A program made the position numbers and the translations under genes. From Membranipora membranacea (lineage: Eukaryota; Bryozoa; Gymnolaemata; Cheilostomatida; Membraniporidae): DNA of 64,000 bases. Under the pieces are notes generated by a model that searched no databases, had not been told where the DNA came from, and worked only from the letters and a program-made list of their open reading frames with translations. Positions 12,439-22,989 of the stretch are shown here, in pieces; positions within the stretch are counted from its first letter, which is position 1; every line of letters starts with the position of its first letter. The stretch covers positions 29,388,001 to 29,452,000 of the forward strand of contig OU612065.1 of the NCBI GenBank assembly GCA_914767715.1, in the 5' to 3' direction.

Positions 12439-12900
12439 GGTTTATTAACATCTTGTTGTCCAGGTTCAACTGATTTTCATTCAAAGTTCAGACATGAAGA
12501 GGTGTTATTTTGTATATATGATCATTGAATCGTGCTTATTTAACACCTCTTCAATGCACATCATAGTGTGTTAGGATAACACACTTCATCTAAGTCGTCG
12601 AATTCATAAAACTCAAAATCAGTTGTTTTCAGTTATCTGTTCTTATAGAAAGAGGAGACAAAATTTTTGTTTAAAACGCTGAGTGTTCTTGCGGAATTGA
12701 TTGATTTGTATTTTTACATACGATATCATGGCGTGGATGATGAAGAAATGTATGTATATGACAGCTCTCGGTGTAACTCAGTTGTACATAAAATTGTTGT
12801 TGTAAAAATTCATAAAGTGATTAAAGAAACTGCACTGGCGTTTAGTGGTACGGCTGCGTCTGGGCCTGAATTTATAGGCATTACGCTAGGTGTAGCTAGC

Positions 12901-12947
12901 CTGTTCCCCCCACCCCCATTGAACAAAGCTTGTTAAGTCAGGCTAAG
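12901..12947 (-). repeat. Copy 2 of AAGCTTTGTTC/G-run element
   Basis: Reverse-strand copy: AACAAGCTTTGTTCAATGGG followed by a G-rich run and AACAGGCTAGC. Confidence 0.55.
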
Positions 12948-13269
12948 GTGTAGCATACTTTTGCAAACTGTAATAAGAAAATCATATTTGATACTCCGAA
13001 ATCCAAATTATGAATTTTATATTTAGCCAGCAACAAAGTGTTACAGAAATGTATAATAGAGGTTTATGTACTTTTGACAGTGACTACAATGACAAAAACA
13101 TTAACTAACTCAAATAGTGTGAGTGTTGTTTATTTTCATCAGGATCTGTCTCCCAACAGTCATACATCACAGCAAATAATTCTTGTTAGACCTGAAGGCC
13201 TTGTGGTAAGGATCAGCAACGATAAGAAGTGCATAAGAAATTAATCATAATAATAAATTAATCAGAATT

Positions 13270-13275
13270 TTTATT
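13270..13275 (-). promoter_or_regulatory. Candidate polyadenylation signal of the D8C gene
   Basis: AATAAA on the minus strand about 280 bases past the stop codon. The surrounding sequence is conserved in the duplicated copy (near 11281). Confidence 0.4.
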
Positions 13276-13553
13276 GTGAAATTAATTTGAGGGCTAACAT
13301 AGGACAAATTCATTCTATTAAGATTGTAAATCTAAAAATAGATAGATGAAAATTCATGAGTGTATCATCAATGGAGTAAAAATAGATAACAAGGTAACGA
13401 CAAACAAATGCGTATATCATTCATGGAGTACTTTTAAAAAAGGCATTGGAAGGTAATTGATATTTGAGGAAAATCATTTAACAATATTATTCACTTTTAT
13501 AGTCATATAAAATAGCTGCTATAGTTTGTTCATTTGATTAAAACAAGTGATTT

Positions 13554-14324
13554 CTAATCCATTCCACAAAATCCGCTATTACAGCCAACACTTCCAAGAT
13601 ATTTATACACAAAATCATTAGTTTTCTCAGAGCACCTAACCACTGAGCCTGTAGCTCTAAACTGCGTACAACTACTCCATGATCTGTATATCTGGATACT
13701 AGTAACCACACCTATCTGATGAGGCATTGTGGTACTGCTCCAAAACGCAATTTGTGTTCCACAACTTTCATGGTTTGACTTTGAGATCACACAATGATCG
13801 ATAAGCCTGCTGCCTGCAGCTCCGCTGAAGCGGAACCATTGCCTACCACTGGCTATCATATCTGTGTTGTCACAAATAAAATCATTACTTCTTGGTTTGA
13901 TGCTGCGGCCGTAAGAGTCCTTCCGCCAGTATTCTGTTAAGTTGATGGCAGACTGGCATTCTGTAGGCTGTGGTAGAATAGTTGTTGTAGTTGGTGTTGT
14001 TGTTGTTGTAGTTATTGTAGTAGTAGTTGTTGGAATGGTGGTGGCTGGTGCAGTTGTGGTGACTCGGCACTCGCCCAATTTCGCTATCAGTTCTTCAAAT
14101 ACGACCTTCTCGATTTCGAGCTCAATCTCTAGTGAGTTTACAGACCTTCGTGAGCGGCTTTGTTCCGACAGAGCCGAGCAGCCTTCTTCGGTTAGAAGTT
14201 CCAGCAGGACATCGTTATGGTGTTTGTAACGCTCATGTTCGAATGTGGTAGAACTTCTTAGAGTGGTACCTTGGCATGAGGTTATTGTCGTGGCAACAGC
14301 TAATGTTGTTATGAGGAGTAACAT
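13554..14324 (-). CDS. Secreted Thr-rich protein with a C-terminal D8C (uromodulin/OIT3-type) domain
   Basis: A 256-residue intact frame. Residues 1-20 are a signal peptide. A dibasic RSRR-S sequence at 57-61 fits furin processing. Residues 64-86 are a charged, probably helical stretch ending in a Cys. Residues 89-116 are almost all Thr, a mucin-like O-glycosylated linker. Residues 123-254 carry the D8C pattern known from uromodulin, GP2 and OIT3: a WFRFSGAAG core at 163-171, HCV, CGTQ at 188-191, PHQIG and a terminal GFCGMD, with about eight cysteines. The domain normally occurs in secreted or surface glycoproteins. A T-rich tract and TAG directly before the ATG suggest a 5'UTR intron. A frameshifted duplicate lies 2 kb away. 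The function is unknown; adhesion or microbe binding would be inference only. Confidence 0.85.
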   Translation of the reverse strand: MLLLITTLAVATTITSCQGTTLRSSTTFEHERYKHHNDVLLELLTEEGCSALSEQSRSRRSVNSLEIELEIEKVVFEELIAKLGECRVTTTAPATTIPTTTTTITTTTTTPTTTTILPQPTECQSAINLTEYWRKDSYGRSIKPRSNDFICDNTDMIASGRQWFRFSGAAGSRLIDHCVISKSNHESCGTQIAFWSSTTMPHQIGVVTSIQIYRSWSSCTQFRATGSVVRCSEKTNDFVYKYLGSVGCNSGFCGMD

Positions 14325-14454
14325 CTACAAAAACACAGTAAATATTATAACACTACATCATTTCAGCTGAAACGGTATATATGCTATTTTATACAATGAA
14401 AAGTTATGATGAATGAATGAAAATTCAACAATAGAATTGTAATCCCAGGTTATG

Positions 14455-14513
14455 TAGTCTGAGCCCCCAAGACTCTTGCCCCCCCTCCCGTCCAACGCTC
14501 TCCCCCCCCCCCC
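14455..14513 (+). repeat. TAGTCTGAGCCCC element, copy 2
   Basis: TAGTCTGAGCCCCCAAGACT, then a C-rich stretch, TCCAACGCTCT and a final run of C. Confidence 0.75.
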
Positions 14514-14514
14514 A

Positions 14515-16475
14515 TATGTGAGTGAATTATGAAGTGCCATTCAGTCTATGTTACACTGCCACTGATTTTGATTTAAAGGCTAAGCAAAAAGCGGATCAAC
14601 TTCCATGAGTGGTTGAGGATTCTATTTGGAACTATTTCTATGTTTTCAAATTGAAACGGTTTTTTCAGCATACTGGTATTCGTTTTTCAACTCTGAATGG
14701 TCCACATAAACATTTAAAGTTGAAGCATTGAGTCACTTGCCAAGCTTAGTTTTATTACTTTCAGGCCATCACAGCTGATAAATCAAGGGGTGGCACAGAT
14801 ATCTCGGTTTGTCTTGGTGAGAAAAGAGCCAGCGAGGTGATTAATATCATTGCTTCATAAATATAATATTATTATGTATCATATTATGTGTCTTTTTGTT
14901 TCTATGTTCACTTAAATGCTTCCTGAAAATTGTCATACACCATCTATATAGTATGTCAGTCAATTCAGTTGTTGCGAAAAAAATATAGTTTAATTCATAA
15001 CCGTTCGTCCGTTCGATGACCATGGCCGCCACACTAATGTATCACAAACTGAGGACACTTATTTTTTTAAATGGAAGGGTTTCCACTGTTGACTAAATCA
15101 TTCCAAAAATCGCTGCCATATAATAACTTGTCTCTTATCATATCACTCAGTAGCGATGGGAAATTATATTTATATATATATTTAATTTACACCGACCATT
15201 ACAAATGTGAAAATTAACAACGTGGTACGGGAAATCTCGAAAGGGTGGAACACCTGGCCGTTACCTGGCTAGGGTTTGGTTTTCAGGCTAACGGTATCTA
15301 GCTAAACAAACTCACCATGAATGAGCCGAGAGAGGATAACTCCTGGGTAGAGAATTCCTGGATAGCTATCTTCAGCCTAGAGAGGGTCGTACTGGTGGCA
15401 AAGCCAACCTAGCAGAGCTGTTTACTGAGGGTCGTACTGGTGGCAAAGCCAACCTAGCAGAGCTGTTTACTGAGGGTCGTACTGGTGGCAAAGCCAACCT
15501 AGCAGAGCTGGTGTCTCGAGTAGCTTACAAGCGGAGCTTGTAGCGGGTGCATTTATATCTGATAGTATACGTTGCGAAGCGGGATGTACCCTGACCTTGC
15601 CCTCTGAGCAGATTAAGCGGGACGCACCCGGAACCTGGACTGTGTAGCCTTAGCTAAAAGAGGTGTATTGACTATATATTCAGACCGGACACTGAAATGC
15701 ACTTGCTGGGAGTAATATTGGAAATGCGATAGACTGTCTGTGATAAGACTGTAAGACGGTGCAGCCGTCTTAATATTGAGTTCCATGTCGATAATTGCTA
15801 AGATTAAATGTGTATAGAATATATATTTATGATGTCCGTGAGATTGCTTCTGCAATAAATATATATATGTTGAAGCCGTCTACATGATATTGATAATATA
15901 ATATGTTCCAGTTTAAATCAGGGTAGATAACCCTTTTTACATCAGAATGACTCTGTTTGACTTTGAATATTCTATATTTAGAATATTCAAAATTAGTAGG
16001 CATGATACCTCCATTATATTAGCAACAGCAAGAGTTGTCCCCTCAATAATGCGTGTTACTGGGCTCGCTATATTATTTATAGCCCCAAAACTACCTCAGA
16101 TTGTATCAATGTTATTTTAAAAGTATGCGGACTAACTCCTTATTGCCAACATTGTAGCCAGCATTGTCCAAATCAAGGGTAGGGGTTGGCAACGGTCTCA
16201 TACTACGTATAAAGATCAAAGAGCTGAATTTTTTTTGAAATGTCATTTCTTGATGCAATGACATTTCTCCCACTGGATAAGGATTGAAACACTACAAAAT
16301 GACATAACAGAGGTAAGAAAGACTGTAGATTTGATATATCACAATGAAAAGAGCCTATTAAATGGCGGTCACATCGTAATGATATGCTAAAGATGAGGTG
16401 GTAAATCCTGAATATTTGCTTTAAAAATTGACTTAATTTAAATTATGACTCAGATGTTGCTGTTGAATATTTGGG
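14515..16475. other. Non-coding stretch with LTR-like piece
   Basis: No recognisable gene. The GC-richer block 15225-15890 contains the 45-bp tandem repeat and an AATAAATATATA tail. It could be a solo LTR or another old insertion, but no paired copy or target duplication was seen. Confidence 0.35.
15382..15510. repeat. 45-bp tandem repeat, 2.9 copies
   Basis: Units start at 15382, 15427 and 15472 (GAGGGTCGTACTGGTGGCAA...) and are identical over their shared length. The 45-bp period is a multiple of three and one forward frame is open through all copies (EGRTGGKANLAELFT per unit), but no longer gene frame surrounds it. Confidence 0.95.
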
Positions 16476-16477
16476 TC

Positions 16478-18185
16478 TAAAAGGTTTCGGGGTTTGTGAA
16501 TTTGCGTAATTGCCGTATTACGCGTAATAATTTGCGTAATTATATTAGTTTAGAATTTGCGTAATTTTAGGAGTTGTCTTCTATTGTTATGGGTATAGAG
16601 TGTACTGAAAAGGAAAAGCAACTCCTTATCAAGGTCAAAGGGAGGCCATTTCCAAATAGCTTGTGTTTTATCATCCAATAAGTAAGTGAAATGTTGGGGT
16701 CATACTGCAGAGTCCTTCTTCATTCCAAAGTAAACTGAGCTAAATAGGCAAAAGAAAAGGTCAATTTTTCCGTACACCAACTCAAAGACAAATGAGGTGG
16801 AAAGAGAGGGAGAGAGCCACATCACTCTACTCAGGGAGAATTCTCCCTGCTCTACTGAGACACTCCTTCTACAGGACAGCTCAAACTCAAGATGAATGTG
16901 TGTCCATTTACACTGACAGATTTAAGAGATTAAGTTATCAAAAATACAGGGAAAATACTGACTTGTTGTTATTGGTAGGTTATTATTATTGCTCACCCAG
17001 TTGAGTTCTGTATATAAATATGTATACAGGCTAGTGTTTTTTTTTGGAATATTGATGTGAAGTGTAGGCTCAGGTACTGAAGTATTATCTCATATATCTG
17101 GCTGTGTGGTTATGTGCTTCTTATGTGCTCTTACCACCCACTGTCTCCCCAAAACATTCACACATAATAATCCAGTCAATAATTCATAGTGACAGTGACT
17201 GTTAGTGTAGTGTTACTGTTAGTAAGTATAGCCTGAGTAGGCCTATTTTCTACCTGAGTCCTAGCTGGCTTGTTCGTACCGGGTGTTACATAGACTGGAA
17301 TTTGGAAGCACCTGTGCATACTTTAGAGGTATGTTTATGATTTTGGATCGCCTTTTAGGACCTAGAAATAACTTGTCAATCTGCGGTACATTCCAAGACC
17401 TATCAAGACTCAAGAAGTAGCCTACACTATGTAATTTAGCTCAAAAAGTCTATCTACTAGTGCGCAAACCGAGCTGCTCACATACTATTGATTAGACGAG
17501 TTGTTTCATATTCTCCCTTGGGAAGAGTGGAAAGCTAGATCTAATTTTTTCTGTACAGAACGCAGTTCACCTCATACCATGGACGTCATTGATTTCAGCT
17601 GTTATTAATCAGGCTGTCATCATTGATATCTGCGGAAAACAAAGAATTCCAATTATATGCGTCAAATTGAGAGTGTTATGAACAATAATGTACGCTTTGG
17701 ATTAGTCATAATTTATTGCTTTAGCCATCTGGAGTTTTGAATCTGTCATAAGTATTGAATCCGCCATAGGCTACTCCGTTTGGAATACATCATAATCAAT
17801 GAATTCACCCAAGCTCACAATCTTCTTATATCTTTGTTCACTTTCAACCCAACCTGGTTGTGTCATCATTTATTGATAGAGAGCGCTTACCTTAGACGAG
17901 TAAATATAATCTATAGTTAGTTTTGATGGTTTGGAGGTGAGTCAATATTTTTAGCTGGCGTGGTAGTTAATGTTATGTTAAGTTATGAGGTAGGGTAAAT
18001 GTGGGCTAGCCATAAACGACGATACGAAATGATAACCTTTCCTCCTGAGTATTTTTTACTCCTCTGGGGAGTTTCATACCATTGGTGTCAAGGAATGCAG
18101 CTCACCCGTGTGTCAGATTCTTATCTTGAACATATGTGGCAAACAGGGCTTTTCATCTTCCGTCCTCGATGTATATCTGTTCAGT
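16478..18185 (+). repeat. 1.7-kb duplicated segment, copy 1 (inverted partner at 29778-31450)
   Basis: The whole block aligns with the reverse complement of 29778-31450. Landmarks in order are GCGTAATTGCCGTATTACGC, CAACTCCTTATCAAGGTCAA, GAGACACTCCTTCTAC, TGTGTGTCCATTTACA, GGCTGTGTGGTTATGTGCTT, GCGCAAACCGAGCTGCTCAC, CATACCATGG/CCATGGTATG-like sequence and GGCTAGCCATAAACGACGAT. Divergence includes many substitutions and indels. No long frame is shared. It may be an old non-autonomous transposon family or an inverted segmental duplication. Confidence 0.85.
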
Positions 18186-18189
18186 GATC

Positions 18190-20230
18190 CAAAGTGCCGA
18201 TTATTATATTCCATGGATGTCATTGATTGCTGTTGTCATTTTGTAAAATTACCTGCTCATTATGATCGACATTGTTTGAAGTGAAAATCCCTGTTCGCTT
18301 TTTCATTCTAAAGAGACTATGCCGTAACGCCAGGAGAATACCCAAGTTTTTATTACCAATAGTTGTCGGAGATATATTTACGTTTTCAGAAAGGCTGCGG
18401 GCGCTTCATCAGTCATACAGTGTATGGGACTAAGCATGTATGTCAAGCTCCTGCAGCAAAGATCACAAGATTTCTAGACGTATCGAACAAATTATCAGCT
18501 CAGGTTCACAGAACTTTTCTTGTCATGAAAACAAACTTGTGGGAGGGTGTAGCATAGCTGCGTGAACTGATATACTATATCAAACAAATTTAAATAAGCA
18601 ATGCATTGTGATATGACAATATCAAGGTTGCGATTACTTTTACGCTTCGCATTTTGTTTTAGGGATGACCCACATATTGTACCAGGCCATATATTCATGA
18701 AAGAGTCTGTCGCCTTGCTGCTTTACAGTCATTCTTAGCCGTTGCAAAGAGGACTTTTAAATTAATTCTTTGATAACTTTGAGGATGCAAAACAGTTGAA
18801 ATACTTTCATTGCCTCTTACTCTGCAAATGGTCAGATATCATCATACGTCTCTCATAACAGCTGATCAAGATTACTATTGTGTCTAAGGAGTTGCCCCCT
18901 TTTAAAGTAAGTGAAGACAACTAACCAACTTGTTGGTTTTCTGTTATTCAGTGCAGGGTGGGTGGGAGGGTGGTGCAGGGAGTCCCAAACTGTTCAGTGT
19001 TAACACACAAATTTTGTTTCAACGAATTGTTAAACTCTTCCGGTTGTTCTATTTGCATTGATGCGACTGAAATATATATCCATTTCTTGTGTTTGGATTT
19101 GGAATTTTCAGTCTATTTTACTGAAACCAAGTACAAGAATGTATTAAAGCGTAAAAAGTTGAATATGCTGTACGGCTTTCTTAATTGTAAAGTATTTAAA
19201 AAATGTTTCAACTTATTTTCTAATTGTCCAAGAAACAAATTGATATGTCAGACTATAAAACAGATCTTTCATATAACACTTCATATGTATGAGGTAGCTT
19301 AGTTGGTTAGAGCCTAACATAACGAAACAAACAAGTGTGATAAGCGCTATATTTCATCATAATCTTAGGTTTAGATGATACAAGATGAGCCTGAAGTGAC
19401 TTTTTTTTACGTCATGTCATAATGTGTGTGATTTTTGTAAAATTTGATGATACAATGTGAAATTTCATGCAACAATATGAGACAGATCAAATTAGTAATT
19501 TCCTCTAGAGTAATGTGTAATTGAAGCACAACCTAATTTTCAGCAATATACAGCTAATGTATCAAGATCAGCACAGACCATCAAAGGTATACATTTGGCG
19601 TTATTTCTCCATGACGCCAACTATGCTGTCAAAAGGATCATAACTATGGCAAAACAATTTTATTTGTAAATTCTCACATACGAAGCCGCATCGATTAAGC
19701 ATCATACATACAGGAAATGCCAACAGACTTTGGCACAGCGTAGCAGGTTTTCCTGAATTGCGCACCACAGAATGCTCAAAAACAACTTAAAAATCGAGGA
19801 AAACTGGTACTGTATGTACTATGTACTATGCTTCATGAAAGCGGCTTCGCATGTGAGAACTTCCAAAAACGAGTTGTGTGGCCACAGTAATGGTCCTTCC
19901 AACAGCATGTTTGATGTCATGTAATGTTTACGGAAAACAATCTGCCTTTGATGGTTTGTGGTGATCATGATACATTAGCTATACTTTTCAAAGATGGTTT
20001 GTGTGCCATTTAGAGGTCACTCCAGAGGAAACTAGCTAAAATTTTGACTCAAACATTTAACTGTCTTGAATGGTTGCTTGAAATTTCAAATTATATCCTC
20101 AAATTTAAAATATCACTCACATTATGCCGTTACTAATGGAGCCACTTTAGGCTCACCACCATATGTAATTTTAAACCAAAAGTTGTGATGAGCTATATCA
20201 CTAAGAATAAATATTACCTTTTTTTAAATT
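18190..20230. other. Non-coding stretch
   Basis: No recognised gene. A 114-codon open frame at 18958-19302 has no domain or composition that supports it. At 19289-19310 an isolated box A-like sequence (TAGCTTAGTTGGTTAGAGC) looks like the head of a broken tRNA-type SINE, with no box B behind it. Confidence 0.4.
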
Positions 20231-20309
20231 TAAATTGGCTCAGTCATCATATTTGCTAAAAACAGTTTTTTTGGCCTCATTTTCTTTTCTGCATGAAAGA
20301 AACTCAAGT

Positions 20310-22065
20310 ATGGATGCCAACTCAACCCAACAACAACATGTAAAGCCACCCACAAGCAACATGACAACTGATACTAGCCTACCAGACTCAGGTTCCAGCA
20401 CAATATATCTATGTGGTACATGTAAGCATCCAGTCAAGTGGGAACAAAAGGGAGTGATGTGTGAGGACTGCAGCACTTGGTTTCACATCTGCTGCCAGTA
20501 CATACACTCTGATGCATACTCACAGCTAGACCACTCCAGCGTTATATGGACCTGCTCAGCCTGTAAAAGTGGGAACCTTTCCACAACGTCACCAATGCTT
20601 CTATTTGACCAACCTGAAGACGACCCGCTCTCCCAGATGACTGATACAAGTATTGATTCATTGGACTCCCAGTGCAAACCTGTGCACTTCTCCTCACCAT
20701 CGAAATTCAAACCACCAACTGCTCAGGGACGCCCTCTAAGAATCATCAATGTTAATTGCCAATCCATTACCAACAAGAAAAGTGCATGGATCAACCTACT
20801 CGAGACCACAAAACCTGACATCGTGATAGCCACTGAGACCTGGCTCAATAATACCATAGCTGATTCAGAACTGGAAAGCGACTCATACACAATATACAGA
20901 AAGGATAGGACAACTGGGAGTGGAGGAGGGGTACTAGTTGCCATCAACTCATCGATCACTAGCACCTCTGTGAGTATTAAGACAAAGGCTGAGATACTCT
21001 TGGTAAAAGTCAATTGTTTACGCCACCGTGACATCTATATTGCGACTTGTTATAGACCCAACATAGCAGACAAAACATTCACTGAGAACCTCAGAGAATC
21101 CCTAACCCGGTTATCTAAGAAGAAACGCCCTAACGCCTATACCATTGCCGGTGACTTCAACCTCCCTGGCTTTGACTGATATCTCACTGAAAGGCGGAAC
21201 TAAACATACCTCCCTCCACCACGAATTCAGTGACCTGTTGGATGACTTCGGTCTGACACAGCACATCACTGAACCAACAAGAACCCACTACTCAAAAGAC
21301 AAAGAAACCAACAAAAACATTCTCGATCTCATAGCCACCAATATGCCTGAGCAGGTGAACCGAGTAAAGGTGATCCCCGGCATAAGTGACCACGCCATAG
21401 CCTACCTTGAGCTGGCCATATCCCCAGTCAACAAAACTCAACCTCGTCGACGTGTATGGCTGTTCAACAAAGCTGATTGGACAGCTATGTCCGATTATCT
21501 TGAACCGAGACTAGGACTGATCGAGAAGGCTTACATACCATCCCCTGATGACCATTGGCTGCTGATCAAAGATGAGATAACCACAGCAATGGAATACTTT
21601 ATACCAAGAAGACGTACAAGGAAGAAGGACTCATGTCCCTGGATCAACAGAGATCTACACAAACTGATCAAGACGAGAAACAGGTTGTACAAGAGATGTA
21701 AAAGGAGAGGCACACCACGTCTAGAACAAAGATATCTTATGTGCAAACAACTAGTGAAGACCCAACTCCGCAGGCAACACTCAGCCTACGTACACAACTT
21801 GTTCACTGACGAAAATAAGACTAAAGAGGAGCTATCCAAGCGTTTCTGGACCTATGTTAAACATGGAAGGTTGCCAGCTTCAGCAAGCATCGGAGCACTC
21901 AAAGATGGTCACCACCTAGTATCATCAGCAAAAGAACGCGCAGAGCTGCTGAATACCCAGTTCACGTCTGTATTCTCAACTCCGACAGAGAAAGCTGACT
22001 ACACCAGTGCCACACTGTCACCAAAGATGGACGAGATTCGTGTATGTAGGAACGGTGTCTATAAA
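20310..22065 (+). mobile_element. LINE (CR1/L2-like) remnant: PHD finger plus APE endonuclease, reverse transcriptase lost
   Basis: The first ATG in frame is at 20310. A C4HC3 PHD finger follows (CGTCKHPV, MCEDCSTWFH, WTCSACKSG), then an apurinic-type endonuclease: INVNCQSITNKKSAW, the catalytic Glu in ATETWL, YRKDRT, and the Asp/Asn of GDFNLPGFD. At 21178 one base is missing, so the frame meets TGA; one frame over it continues without interruption (DISLKGGTKH, ILDLIATN, PGISDHAI, then the KRFWTYVKH and LLNTQFTSVFS linker) to about 22040. There the sequence breaks off, before the reverse transcriptase. Losing the 3' half is unlike the usual 5' truncation of LINEs and points to a later deletion or a recombination breakpoint. 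The element is inactive. Confidence 0.93.
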
Positions 22066-22084
22066 GTTATCTATGAACTTTAGC

Positions 22085-22985
22085 CGTTTGGGTTAGGTGT
22101 AGAACTCTTATAACTAGAATTATCTAGACAAAGTTCACTGAACTACGATTTCTTTATTTTGTCTGTTATCCATAATATTTGATATTCCATTTAAAGTCCG
22201 TGAAACCTGTAATTGTTTAAAAAACATGAGTAACACTAATCAAATTATGATCAAATTATCAAATACGAAATTAAAATGGTTTTTCCAAGAATATTCATTT
22301 ACAATGTAGTTATAAAACAATAAGCTTCAAATTATGTATACCATTGAAAAATTACAGTTTAAATCAGAATTAAAAGTTAAAATTGACATACCTCTGGTGT
22401 ATTCCTAGTTAATATTGGTTTTCACATCTTGACTCTATGGTTTTCTACACATAACTGAATCGATAGAGCCAGATGACGTTCACTTGATCTTTTATGTTTT
22501 GATGTTTTGAATACTAAGTGGTAAAAAAATGACCGTAATCCTGTTGTGTTAGGTGCAGGTTGACCTGTAAACCCCATTAATTTTGGTCCATATTTAGAGG
22601 CAGAAGTTCAGCGAGAGTTCAGATTAGAAATTTGTGAGTGCTAAGTTGGGTTTTTAATTACGTTTGCAGCAGCATGATAGATTTTTTGGAAGCCATAAAC
22701 GAGAATCGCAGTTTAGGTATTTTTTTTACATAATTGTCAAGCGTATAATTTGATAATAACATACTAGGTGCTACTTTGTTGTGGATTCTTACATTCTCCC
22801 ACTTTAATTTTTTCTTATAAAAAATTCAAACATAAAGTTTATATAGATTATGACATGACATGATTAAAAAAGATGTCGATGATATCCGTTATACATGTAA
22901 ATTCTAAATACTAAAGCTCTGAATAACTATGTAATTACAACCTTGTAATAATAGCTGATGTGGTGTAATTATTAATAAATGTAAG
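22085..22985. other. Non-coding stretch between two retroelements
   Basis: AT-rich, no coding frame. It would be the place for the 3' LTR of the BEL element, but no direct-repeat partner was seen beyond 26.6 kb. Confidence 0.45.
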
Positions 22986-22989
22986 GTTC

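Noticed and set aside
13942-14229. Plus-strand frame rich in Val and Gly
   Set aside because: Antisense of the poly-Thr linker of the D8C gene; the Thr codons read as Val on the other strand.
15225-15890. Solo LTR
   Set aside because: TATA-like and AATAAA-like sequences are present, but without a second copy or target duplication the call cannot be supported.
18958-19302. 114-codon open frame on the plus strand
   Set aside because: AT-rich composition with many Cys, Phe and Lys codons, no motif, no splice context; expected by chance.
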